From assembly GCA_038231495.1 (NCBI GenBank), contig JBBRLG010000009.1:1-35697 (forward strand): a DNA stretch of 35,697 nucleotides. Direction: 5' to 3'. Within the stretch, counting starts at the first letter, position 1. The number at the start of each line of letters is the position of its first letter. Positions 24,260-32,352 of this stretch are shown here, piece after piece. Made by a program: the position numbers and the translations under genes. This DNA is from JBBRLG01 sp038231495. GTDB lineage: Bacteria > Planctomycetota > Planctomycetia > Gemmatales > Gemmataceae. The notes below the pieces were generated by a model that was given only the letters and a program-made list of their open reading frames with translations, did no database searches and had not been told where the DNA came from.

Positions 24260-24332
24260 GGCGAGCCGGGAGCGTAAGCGACCGGAGTGCGTTTCGGAGA
24301 CACACTCCGGTCGCTTACGCTCCCGGCTCGCC
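24260..24332. repeat. Long perfect inverted repeat (GGCGAGCCGGGAGCG family), copy 3
   Basis: Arms 24260-24289 and 24303-24332 are perfectly complementary over 30 bp with a 13-base loop. It starts 10 bases after the stop of the WD40-HlyD gene and ends 33 bases before the M50-HlyD start, so it would form a very stable hairpin inside the presumed polycistronic RNA. Confidence 0.9.
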
Positions 24333-24365
24333 GTTGACAAGGTACGACCGAAGAAGGGGCCATCC

Positions 24366-26942
24366 ATGACCACGGCAGCACCGGCCGCCAATGAAGTCGA
24401 ACGGCGGAAGCAGATCAAGATCCGCCTCCGCAGCGACCTCGGCATCGAGCCGCAGAAATACGAGGGGCGGACGTACTACGTCGTCAAGGATCCGATCAGC
24501 CTGCGCTACTACCGGCTCAAGGACCACGAGCATTTCCTCATCCGCTACATGGACGGCAAGCACACCCTCGAAGACGCGCAGAAGGAATACGAGAAGCGCT
24601 ACCGGCCCGACCGCCTCAAGCTGGAAGAACTGGAAGCGTTCGCGCAGCAACTGCTGACCGCGGGCCTGGCCCAGAACGAGTCGCCGCGCGCCGGCCAGCA
24701 ACTCTTCGACCGCCGGAAGAAGCGCAAACGCACCGAATGGATGCAGACGCTCACCAACATCCTCTACATTAAAATTCCGGTCATCGACCCGGATCGCATT
24801 CTGAAGAAGATGCTCCGCTACGTCGGCTTCATCTTCACGATGTCGTTCTTCCTGCTCAGCGTCGGCTTCATGCTCGCCGCCGTCCTGCTGGTCGCGACGC
24901 ATTTCGACGTGTTCCGCAGCAAGCTGCCGAGCTACCACGAATTCTTCAGCTTCAAGACGATCATCTACCTGTGGGTCGCCCTCGGCGTGGTCAAGGTGAT
25001 CCACGAATTCGGACATGGGCTAAGTTGTAAAACGTTCGGCGGCGAAGTCCACGAGATGGGCATGCTCTTCTTGTGCCTGTCGCCGGCGCTGTATTGCAAC
25101 GTCTCGGACGCCTGGACGCTGCCGAACAAGTGGCACCGCATCATCATCAGCGCGGCAGGCATCTACGTCGAATTGTTAATCGCAGCTATAGCCACGTTCG
25201 TCTGGTGGAACACGCCGACCCAGCCGTTTATCCACAACCTGTCGCTCAGCCTCATGGTCGTGTGCAGCGTCAGTACAGTGGTGTTCAACGCCAACCCGCT
25301 GATGCGTTACGACGGCTATTACGTCGTCGCCGACTGGCTCGAAATCCCCAACCTGCGCGAGCGGTCCAACCGGTTCATTAAGAACCTGTTCATGGAACAC
25401 TGCCTCGGCATCGAGGTGCCGCCGGAAGAGTATATGGCCTTGTGGCGGCGCATCTTATTCGTGGTCTACGCGGTCGTCAGCTACGTCTACTACTGGGTGG
25501 TGACGTTCGCGATCTTGCGGTTCATGCACTCGTTCCTCCGCCCTTACAACCTTCAAGTAGTTAGCGACATGCTGGCCGTCGGCGCCCTCGCCTCCATGGT
25601 CGGCTGGCCGTTGTGGCGCCTGGGCAAAAACATTCACCGCCGAGGGAGGCTTCCCGACATGAAACGTTGGCGTGTCATCGCGACCTGTTCGGTGGCCGCG
25701 GCCATCCTGCTCTTTATCTTCCTGGTGCCGGTGCCGATCAGCCGCATCCGCGGTTCCGGCGTCGTCGAGGCACTGCCGGACGCCCAGAGCAAGGTGTTCG
25801 TCCGCGATAAGGGCATCCTGGAGAAGCTGCACATCAAGCCCGGCCAGGTCGTCCACAAGGGCGACGAGTTGGCCGAATTCATCGACCCCGCCGCCCAAAG
25901 CGACGTGGACTCTAGCCGCAGCGAGGTGGACCTCTACAAGGGACAGATGACCCGGCTCAACAGCCAGTTGCAAGACACGCGCGAGCCGGCCGCACGCAAC
26001 GAGTTGACCAACCAGCTGGAAAATACCCTCGGCAAAAAGAGGATGGCCCAGACCAAGCTCGATAGCCTGCTCCGCACCCAGGTCAATCTCGTCCTCAAAG
26101 CGCCGCGCGACGGCGTCATCGGCATCGCGCCGGGGCCGGACGACGTGGGCAAGTTCTACGAAAGGCAGATGGACCCGAACAACCCGTTCTGCACGATCAA
26201 CGAGCCGGGCAAGCTGCGGGTAGTGTTGCCGCTCGTGACGCCGGAATTCAACCAACTCAAAGAAACCGTCGAGCGTACCAGCCCGGCGGCGCGGACCGCG
26301 ATCAAGCACCTGATGCAGTCGAAGGTGAATGCCGACTACGAGAAAAAGCCGCTGGACGACGTAATCGGCGACCTGACAAAGCAAGTCAAGGGCCTCAAGA
26401 TCAAGGTCTATCCGGAATCGGAATTGTCGCCGCAGCTGCCGATCACTTACCACGGCGAGCAGGTGCGCCTCATCGGCATTCTGGACAAGATTTGCAACGA
26501 TAACGGCTTCGGTTACGTCGTCATCAACGACGACAATAGCGACCTCAATGGCTGGATATTGCTCCGTCCCGGCGACGCCCGCATCTTCCCCAAGGGCGGT
26601 AGGCCGCTGCCGAACCTGGACGTTCAGATCCGCATTCAGGGCCGCGACGCCCAGGTCTGGACCGGCAAGCTGGAGGCACTGCCCGAATCGGACGCGAGCA
26701 TTATCCCGCTGGCCCTGTCGAGCCGCGGTGGCGGCCCGGTGCCGGTCAAGGCGGAGCGCACGAAAAGCGGCGGCCTCATGCCGCAGACGCAGTACTACCT
26801 CGTCTTCGTGGAAATCAACAACCCCGACGGCGCGATCGTGCCCGGCAACGCGGCCCAGGTGAAGATTTATTGCAAGTCGGAGACGGTCGCCAGCTTCCTG
26901 TGGCGGACGGTCAACAACATGTTCGACCTGCACTTGATGTGA
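24366..26942 (+). CDS. PqqD-like / M50 zinc protease / HlyD fusion protein
   Basis: Membrane protein of 858 residues. Residues about 15-105 form a PqqD-like winged-helix segment (IKIRLRSDLGIEPQKYEGRT, YYVVKDPISLRYYRL). Membrane segments from about 150 to 415 form an M50 (site-2 protease) domain with HEFGH (H213, E214, H217) and the second metal site NPLMRYDG (D316). Another helix is at 437-457. The periplasmic part has a lipoyl motif (GILEKLHIKPGQVVHKGDEL), a coiled-coil hairpin (515-575), then APRDGVIG. Inside the barrel lies an extra STN-like segment (about 654-735: DVIGDLTKQVKGLKIKVYPE, LIGILDKICNDNGFGYVVI). The layout resembles 'putative peptide zinc metalloprotease' proteins linked to peptide maturation or export; here no exporter is adjacent. 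A hairpin terminator follows. Confidence 0.85.
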   Translation: MTTAAPAANEVERRKQIKIRLRSDLGIEPQKYEGRTYYVVKDPISLRYYRLKDHEHFLIRYMDGKHTLEDAQKEYEKRYRPDRLKLEELEAFAQQLLTAGLAQNESPRAGQQLFDRRKKRKRTEWMQTLTNILYIKIPVIDPDRILKKMLRYVGFIFTMSFFLLSVGFMLAAVLLVATHFDVFRSKLPSYHEFFSFKTIIYLWVALGVVKVIHEFGHGLSCKTFGGEVHEMGMLFLCLSPALYCNVSDAWTLPNKWHRIIISAAGIYVELLIAAIATFVWWNTPTQPFIHNLSLSLMVVCSVSTVVFNANPLMRYDGYYVVADWLEIPNLRERSNRFIKNLFMEHCLGIEVPPEEYMALWRRILFVVYAVVSYVYYWVVTFAILRFMHSFLRPYNLQVVSDMLAVGALASMVGWPLWRLGKNIHRRGRLPDMKRWRVIATCSVAAAILLFIFLVPVPISRIRGSGVVEALPDAQSKVFVRDKGILEKLHIKPGQVVHKGDELAEFIDPAAQSDVDSSRSEVDLYKGQMTRLNSQLQDTREPAARNELTNQLENTLGKKRMAQTKLDSLLRTQVNLVLKAPRDGVIGIAPGPDDVGKFYERQMDPNNPFCTINEPGKLRVVLPLVTPEFNQLKETVERTSPAARTAIKHLMQSKVNADYEKKPLDDVIGDLTKQVKGLKIKVYPESELSPQLPITYHGEQVRLIGILDKICNDNGFGYVVINDDNSDLNGWILLRPGDARIFPKGGRPLPNLDVQIRIQGRDAQVWTGKLEALPESDASIIPLALSSRGGGPVPVKAERTKSGGLMPQTQYYLVFVEINNPDGAIVPGNAAQVKIYCKSETVASFLWRTVNNMFDLHLM

Positions 26943-26979
26943 GCCGGGGCGAACTCGGACTCCCTTGCAGAAACCGTTT

Positions 26980-27030
26980 GCCGCTTGCGGCTTTGCCTGT
27001 CACAATGCAAAGCCGCAAGCGGCATTTTTG
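26980..27030 (+). terminator. Terminator formed by a GCCGCTTGCGGCT repeat (copy 3)
   Basis: Perfect 17-bp arms (26980-26996 and 27007-27023) with a 10-base loop are followed by ATTTTTGTTT. It is both a family member and a convincing rho-independent terminator for the three-gene HlyD locus, 37 bases after the stop. Confidence 0.82.
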
Positions 27031-27067
27031 TTTCCCGTCCATTCTTCGTTAGCGGGGCCGGTGAGCC

Positions 27068-27832
27068 ATGTCGGATGGATTTGCTACGGTGGCGAAATAC
27101 AGCGTGCCGCTGGAAGCCCAGCTTGCCAAGGGTCTCCTGGAAAGCGAGGGCATTGAGGTGCAGCTGTTCGGCGACCTGGGCGCGACGATGCTCAACTACG
27201 GGGCCGCCGGCGGGCTGGTCGAATTGCGCGTTGCCGTCTGGGACGCGGCGCGAGCGCTGCGGCTGTTGGAAGCGCAGCGCGAGCGCGTCCGCCGGGGCGA
27301 CGAATGGCAAGACGAGGCGGACGAGGACGTGTGGGTGTGTACGCTCTGCGGGTCGGCGGTGCCCAACGACCGGACGGCCTGCACCGATTGCAAGACGCCC
27401 CGCGACGCCGTGCAAACCGACGCCGGCGGCCGGCTCCAACTCCAACGCGCTACGCCGGAGGACCGGTCGAACGCGCCCGCAGGCATAAGGGCCGACCAAC
27501 CGCCCGCCGCGTCGATAAAGACGGAGGAGGCGGAGGGAACCGTTAACGCCCCGAACCTGGTCACCCTCTACGGGGATGACCTGGCCAAACGCGCTTGCCT
27601 GGCCGCGCTCGCCCCGTTGCTTACCGCACCCTTCACTTGCATAACGATGGTGTTTTTGCCTGTATTCCTGGTCTTTGCCGCCATCTCTGCGTGGTATCTT
27701 CTCCAGTTAGTGCTGTTCAACAACGGCGAACTAAGCCGAACGGGCTGGCTGTACCTTGTCGCTGCACTCGTGTTTAACGCGAGCTACATCGGGATCGGGG
27801 GCTTTTTGCTATTTTCATTCTTACCACATTAG
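27068..27832 (+). CDS. DUF2007 / zinc-ribbon membrane protein
   Basis: Protein of 254 residues. The first ~65 residues are DUF2007, the 'putative signal transducing protein' domain (FATVAKYSVPLEAQLAKGLL, SEGIEVQLF, VELRVAVWDAARALRLL). Residues about 95-115 form a zinc ribbon with two CxxC pairs (CTLCGSAVPNDRTACTDC). A disordered linker leads to three or so membrane helices at the C-terminus (LACLAALAPLLTAPFTCITM region, FLVFAAISAWYLLQLVLF, LYLVAALVFNASYIGIGGFL). Location: inner membrane with a cytoplasmic N-terminus. Function is not known for the family. A terminator separates it from the HlyD locus, so co-function is only suggested by position. It converges on the acyl-CoA synthetase gene with a 39-base gap. 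Confidence 0.8.
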   Translation: MSDGFATVAKYSVPLEAQLAKGLLESEGIEVQLFGDLGATMLNYGAAGGLVELRVAVWDAARALRLLEAQRERVRRGDEWQDEADEDVWVCTLCGSAVPNDRTACTDCKTPRDAVQTDAGGRLQLQRATPEDRSNAPAGIRADQPPAASIKTEEAEGTVNAPNLVTLYGDDLAKRACLAALAPLLTAPFTCITMVFLPVFLVFAAISAWYLLQLVLFNNGELSRTGWLYLVAALVFNASYIGIGGFLLFSFLPH

Positions 27833-27871
27833 GTTGAGGCCCGACTGGACGAAGTAGGGAACGATCAGTCA

Positions 27872-30547
27872 TCATAAATCCATCACTACCTTCACCACGT
27901 TCTCCTCAACCGACACCGGCGGCGTGAAACCCAGCGAAGCCGTTAAGGCCAGCATCGGCGCGTTCTCGCTCAGCACCAGCCCGACCAGCCGCTTCACGCC
28001 GCGCTCGCGTGCAATTTCGATCAAACGCTGCAACAGGTGCCGACCCAGGCCGAGTTGCTGGTGGGCGTCGCTCACAATCAGCGCGAACTCGGCGTCGCCC
28101 GTTTCTGGGTGCAAGTAGTAGCGCGACACGCCCAGCATCGTCTCGGTCGTGTCATCCGTTTGCACGGCGGCCAGGGCCATTTCGCGGTCGTAGTCCAGGT
28201 GGCACAGGCGGATCAGACTGTCGCGCGAAAGCGTCTTCACCAGGCTGAAATAACGCATGCGGATCGTGTGTTCGGAGTGCCGGCCGTGCATCGCGATGAG
28301 GAGCGGCTCGTCTTCGGGCCGCATCGCCCGGACCGTCACCGCGTCGCCGTTGCGCAGCGCAAACGTCTGCGTGTACTGGTTGGGGTACGGGTGAATTACG
28401 AGCCGCGGCCGCTCGGCTTCGGGCTGGTCAGCAGGCGTGAGGAGGATGCGCGCGTCCAGCGCCACGATGCGTTCCGGCCCCGCCAGGAGCGGGTTCATGT
28501 CCACTTCCTGAATGTCCGGGCAGTCGGTCAGGAGTTGACTGAAGTGGACGAGCAGCGTTTCCAGCGCTTCGAGGTTGACGGCGGCCTGGCCGCGGACCCC
28601 CTTCAGGGCAGGGAAAATGCGCGTCCGCTCCATCAACCGGCGGGCGAGCGTGCGGTTCAGCGGCGGCAGCGCGAGGGCGCGGTCTTGCAGGATTTCAACC
28701 AATACGCCGCCCGCACCGAAGAGGATCACCGGCCCGAACTGCCGGTCCACGGAACTGCCGACGATCAGCTCGACGCCGCGCGTGCCGATCATCGGCTGCA
28801 CCGTGACGCCGTTGAACGCCGCCGTTTGGCCGCGCTTCGCCAAATTCTCGCGGATAAGGTCGAACGCGGCGCGCACCGCCGCCTCGTCGCCGAGGTTCAA
28901 CTGCACGCCGCCCACGTCGCTCTTGTGCGTGATCGTGGCCGACAACAGTTTCAACACCACCGGGTAGCCGATCGCCGTCGCCGCAGCGATTGCCTCCTCG
29001 ACCGTCGCACAAGAAACCGTGCGCGCCACCGGCAGACCGTACGCGGCCAGCACTTCCTTGGCCTCGGTTTCGGTGAGCAGCGTACGCTTCTCGGCCCGCA
29101 CCGTTTGGAAAATCTGCCGAACGCGCGCGGTGTCGGGCCGGCGGTCTTCCGGAATCGCCTCGGGCCGTTCGTACAGCAACTCCTGGTTGCGGCGATACTG
29201 GACCATGTGCAGAAACGCCCCGATGGCCGACTCCGGCGAATCGAACGTCGGGATGCCGACGTGGCTCAGCAGTTCGCGGCCGGCACGCACCGCCGCGCCG
29301 CCCATCCAGCTCGCGAGGATCGGTTTGCCCTCGCAGTGGGCGAACGGCGTCAACTGCCGGGCCGTCTCGGTCGGGTCGGTCATCGCCTGCGGCGTCAGCA
29401 ACACCAGGACGCCCTGCACGTTCGGGTCTTTCGCACAGGCTTCCACGGCGATGCGGTAGCGCTCCGCCGTGGCATCGCCGAGGAGGTCGATCGGGTTGGC
29501 GTGGCTCCAGAAAGGCGGCAGCGCCTTGTTAAGCGCGGCCAGCGTTTCCGGGGCGAGGTCCGCCAGGATGCCGCCGCCAAGCATCAGGGCGTCGGTCGCC
29601 ATGACGCCGGGGCCGCCGGCGTTGGTGACGAGCGCCAGGCCCGGCCCGCGCGGCGGCGGCTGCATGGCCAGGATTTCCGACATGTTGAACAGTTCGGGGA
29701 TAGTCATCACGCGCAGCACACCGGCCCGCCGAAACGCTGCGTCGAAAACGGCGTCGGCACCGGCCAAGGCGCCGGTGTGCGACGCGGCGGCGCGGGCACC
29801 GGCCTCGTGGCGACCCGACTTGACGACGATCACCTGCTTCGTGCGGCTGACGCTGCGCGCGGCGCTCAGAAACTTGCGCACGTCGCCGATCGACTCCATG
29901 TAGAGGATGATGCTGCGCGTGTTCGGCTCGTCGGCGAAGTAGTCGATCAGGTCCGCGAAGTCCACGTCGAGCATCGCGCCGACGCTGACGAAGCTGCTAA
30001 AGCCGATGTGCTTCTCGGTCGCCCAGTCGAGGATAGACGTGCAAATCGCGCCGCTCTGGCTCAGGAGCACGACCTTGCCCGGCCGCGCCATCGTCGCCGC
30101 GAAGCTCGCGTTAAGGTTGCTCGGCGGGTGGATCAGGCCCAGGCAGTTCGGCCCGATGATGCGCATTTTGCCGCGCGCGGTTGCCCGGATTTCCGCCTCC
30201 AGCGCCCGCCCCGCCGCCCCGAGTTCGGAGAAGCCTGCCGAGATGATGATGGCCGCGGGGATGCCGGCCGCGACGCACTGTTGCACGAGGTTGGGCACCG
30301 TCGCGGCCGGCGTGGCGATCACGGCCAGATCGACGCGCTCCGGCAGCGCGGCCAGCGACGGATAGCAGTGGACGCCGTGAACTGCCCGTCGTTTGGGGTT
30401 GATCGGGTAGACGACGCCGCCGAACGGGTTTTCGAGCAAGTTCCGGATGAGAATGCTGCCGACGCTGCCGGGCGTGGCGCTGGCCCCGAGGACGGCCACC
30501 GACTGCGGCTTGAACAGCGGGTCGAGCGAGTGACGGACCGTGGGCAT
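27872..30547 (-). CDS. ADP-forming acyl-CoA synthetase / GNAT acetyltransferase fusion (Pat-like)
   Basis: Protein of 891 residues with the layout of the protein lysine acetyltransferase Pat (YfiQ). Residues 1-460 are the CoA-binding and ligase-alpha part (SVAVLGASATPGSVGSILIR; VKSGRHEAGARAAASHTGAL). Residues about 490-710 are an ATP-grasp domain (ATITHKSDVGGVQLNL; FGPVILFGAGGVLVEIL). Residues about 740-891 are the GNAT domain (LRNGDAVTVRAMRPEDEPLL; HQQLGLGRHLLQRLIEIA). The phospho-accepting His of active ligases is kept in SHTGALAG. It probably acetylates, and may switch off, acetyl-CoA synthetase. ATG 30547 is preferred to an upstream TTG at 30571, which lies in a repeat half-copy. It follows ilvE on the same strand. 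Confidence 0.88.
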   Translation of the reverse strand: MPTVRHSLDPLFKPQSVAVLGASATPGSVGSILIRNLLENPFGGVVYPINPKRRAVHGVHCYPSLAALPERVDLAVIATPAATVPNLVQQCVAAGIPAAIIISAGFSELGAAGRALEAEIRATARGKMRIIGPNCLGLIHPPSNLNASFAATMARPGKVVLLSQSGAICTSILDWATEKHIGFSSFVSVGAMLDVDFADLIDYFADEPNTRSIILYMESIGDVRKFLSAARSVSRTKQVIVVKSGRHEAGARAAASHTGALAGADAVFDAAFRRAGVLRVMTIPELFNMSEILAMQPPPRGPGLALVTNAGGPGVMATDALMLGGGILADLAPETLAALNKALPPFWSHANPIDLLGDATAERYRIAVEACAKDPNVQGVLVLLTPQAMTDPTETARQLTPFAHCEGKPILASWMGGAAVRAGRELLSHVGIPTFDSPESAIGAFLHMVQYRRNQELLYERPEAIPEDRRPDTARVRQIFQTVRAEKRTLLTETEAKEVLAAYGLPVARTVSCATVEEAIAAATAIGYPVVLKLLSATITHKSDVGGVQLNLGDEAAVRAAFDLIRENLAKRGQTAAFNGVTVQPMIGTRGVELIVGSSVDRQFGPVILFGAGGVLVEILQDRALALPPLNRTLARRLMERTRIFPALKGVRGQAAVNLEALETLLVHFSQLLTDCPDIQEVDMNPLLAGPERIVALDARILLTPADQPEAERPRLVIHPYPNQYTQTFALRNGDAVTVRAMRPEDEPLLIAMHGRHSEHTIRMRYFSLVKTLSRDSLIRLCHLDYDREMALAAVQTDDTTETMLGVSRYYLHPETGDAEFALIVSDAHQQLGLGRHLLQRLIEIARERGVKRLVGLVLSENAPMLALTASLGFTPPVSVEENVVKVVMDL

Positions 30548-30565
30548 GGGGGTTTCCGGGGTCGA

Positions 30566-30584
30566 ATGCAAAGCCGCAAGCGGC
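30566..30584. repeat. Half copy of the GCCGCTTGCGGCT repeat
   Basis: ATGCAAAGCCGCAAGCGGC is one arm of the family with no partner nearby. It lies between ilvE and the acyl-CoA synthetase gene and creates a spurious upstream TTG start for the latter. Confidence 0.5.
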
Positions 30585-30595
30585 GGATCGAGGGG

Positions 30596-31450
30596 TTACT
30601 CTCTCACAAGGACGTGAAACCGTTCCAGGAGTTGCCGGGTGATCGGGCCTGGTCGGCCCGTGCCGATGACGCGGTCGTCGCACTTTACCACGGGAATGAC
30701 CTCGGCTCCCGTGCCCGTCAGGAAACATTCATCCGCCGTGTAAACGTCGTGGCGCGTTAGCGTCATCTCCCGCACCGGGATGTCTGCGGCCTTGGCCAAC
30801 TCGATCACCGTGTCGCGCGTGATGCCTTCGAGCAGACCCGCGTGCAGTGGCGGCGTGCGCAGCTCGCCGTGCTTGACGAAGAAGATGTTGTCGGCGGTAC
30901 ACTCCGCAACCTCGCCGTTGACGTTGAGCATGATCGCTTCGAGACAGCCGGCGCGCGTGGCCTCGATCTTGGCGAGGATATTGTTCAAATAGTTCAGCGA
31001 CTTGATGCGCGGGTTGAGCGCGTTGGGGTGGTTGCGGATGGTCGAGGCGGTGATGATTTCCAGGCCGTTTTCGTACAGTTCCGCCGGGTACATGCTGATG
31101 TCATCGACGATGATGATGACTTGCGGGTCGCTGGTCTTGCGCGGGTCGATGCCGAGGCCGCCGGCCCCGCGCGTGACGACGAGCCGAATGTAGCCGTCGC
31201 GTTTTGCGTTGATCCGCACCGTTTCGCGCACGGCGTCGGCCATCTGGTCGGGCGGCAGCGGCACCTCCAGCATGAGGTGGCGGGCGCTCTCGTAAAGGCG
31301 TTCGATATGTTCGGCCAGGCGGAAGACCTTGCCGGCGTAGACGCGAATGCCCTCGAAAATGCCGTCGCCGTAGAGCAGGCCGTGGTCGAAGACGCTGACC
31401 TTGGCGTCGGCCTTGTCGAAGAACTTGCCGTTGATGTAGACCCTGGTCAT
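30596..31450 (-). CDS. ilvE: Branched-chain amino acid aminotransferase
   Basis: PLP enzyme for the last step of valine, leucine and isoleucine synthesis. It has 284 residues, the class IV size. Motifs are VFDHGLLYGDGIFEGIRVY, the PLP-Lys segment RIKSLNYLNNILAK, and VAECTADNIFFV followed by TPPLHAGLLEGITR. The reading frame is open further upstream, but the ATG at 31450 (MTRVYINGKFF) is the true start: the upstream codons run through the lolD gene in another frame. A D-amino acid aminotransferase is the alternative, but the EGIR and LNYLNN patterns favour IlvE. It lies 45 bases after lolD on the same strand and 49 bases before the acyl-CoA synthetase gene. Confidence 0.9.
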   Translation of the reverse strand: MTRVYINGKFFDKADAKVSVFDHGLLYGDGIFEGIRVYAGKVFRLAEHIERLYESARHLMLEVPLPPDQMADAVRETVRINAKRDGYIRLVVTRGAGGLGIDPRKTSDPQVIIIVDDISMYPAELYENGLEIITASTIRNHPNALNPRIKSLNYLNNILAKIEATRAGCLEAIMLNVNGEVAECTADNIFFVKHGELRTPPLHAGLLEGITRDTVIELAKAADIPVREMTLTRHDVYTADECFLTGTGAEVIPVVKCDDRVIGTGRPGPITRQLLERFHVLVRE

Positions 31451-31494
31451 CGCTGGCCCCCTGTTCGCGGAAAGCGGGCCGGCGCCGTGCGCTG

Positions 31495-32277
31495 CTACTC
31501 GGCCCGGTCCCAGTGCGGCTCGTTGATCGCGGCACATGCCTGGCCGCGGCCGGGAAAAAGGTGCTCCGGCTCCGTGCCCTCGTCCACGCGGCCCGCCGCG
31601 AGTTTGACGACGCGGTCGGTGCTGGCGACGAGTTCCATGTTGTGCGTCACCATGATGATAGTCAGCCGTTCCTGCCGGTTCAAGTCGCGCAACAGCCGGA
31701 CGATCTCGCCGCCGGTGGCCGCGTCGAGATTGCCGGTCGGCTCGTCGGCCAACAGCACCCGCGGCCGGTTGATGAGCGCGCGGGCGATGGCCGCACGCTG
31801 CATCTCGCCGCCGGACAGCTCGCGCGGCTTGTGCTTGATCCGGTGGCCCAGGCCGACGCGGTCGAGCATCTCGACGGCGCGGTGGCGCTCCTGGCGGCCG
31901 TGCAAAAACCAGCCCCACACCGAGTGCGCGATCATTGGCGGCATGAGGACGTTTTCAAGCGTCGTGAGTTCGGGCAACAGGTGGTAGAACTGGAAGATAA
32001 AGCCGAACGTCTGGTTGCGCAGCTTGTCGCGGCGCTCGGCGGGCAGGTTGTCGATGCGTTCGCCATCGAGGTGAACGCTGCCGGCGTCCGGCTGGTCGAG
32101 GGTGCCGAGCAGGTGCAGGAGCGTACTCTTGCCCGACCCCGACGCGCCGACGACGCTGAGGAATTCGCCGCGCTGCACGTCGAGGTCCACGCCGTTAAGG
32201 ACGGGCACCTGGATGGCGTGCTTGCGGTAGGCCTTGTGCAGACCGACCGCGGTCAACAGGGGGGATTCTTCGAGCAT
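31495..32277 (-). CDS. lolD: Lipoprotein-releasing ABC transporter ATPase
   Basis: ATPase that powers release of lipoproteins from the inner membrane by LolCE-type permeases. It has 260 residues with Walker A GASGSGKST, the LolD/MacB-type LGTLDQPDAGSVHLDGE, signature LSGGEMQRAAIARAL, Walker B RVLLADEPTGNLD and switch MVTHNMEL. An extra loop (PPMIAHSVWGWFLHGRQERH) is longer than in E. coli LolD. ATG 32277 is preferred; an in-frame ATG at 32343 would translate the palindromic repeat. It follows its permease partner on the same strand with a 75-base gap filled by the repeat 32296-32336. Confidence 0.93.
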   Translation of the reverse strand: MLEESPLLTAVGLHKAYRKHAIQVPVLNGVDLDVQRGEFLSVVGASGSGKSTLLHLLGTLDQPDAGSVHLDGERIDNLPAERRDKLRNQTFGFIFQFYHLLPELTTLENVLMPPMIAHSVWGWFLHGRQERHRAVEMLDRVGLGHRIKHKPRELSGGEMQRAAIARALINRPRVLLADEPTGNLDAATGGEIVRLLRDLNRQERLTIIMVTHNMELVASTDRVVKLAAGRVDEGTEPEHLFPGRGQACAAINEPHWDRAE

Positions 32278-32295
32278 TCCTTGGCTCTCCCATGG

Positions 32296-32336
32296 GCCGC
32301 TTGCGGCTGAGCGGTCGGCGCTCAGCCGCAAGCGGC
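32296..32336. repeat. Palindromic repeat, GCCGCTTGCGGCT family, copy 4
   Basis: Arms 32296-32313 and 32319-32336 are perfect over 18 bp with a 5-base loop. It lies between lolC and lolD, so it forms a hairpin inside a message that should be shared. Confidence 0.85.
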
Positions 32337-32352
32337 AATACAACTACCTTGA

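Noticed and set aside
22783..24381. A 532-codon open frame on the minus strand
   Set aside because: Antisense to the WD40-HlyD gene and begins in a repeat; composition is shadow-like.
25455..26933. A 492-codon open frame on the minus strand
   Set aside because: Antisense to the M50-HlyD gene; no motifs.
28037..30760. A 907-codon open frame on the plus strand
   Set aside because: It is exactly antisense to the acyl-CoA synthetase/GNAT gene, is rich in Arg/His/Gly and has no recognisable motif; long antisense frames are expected at this GC content.
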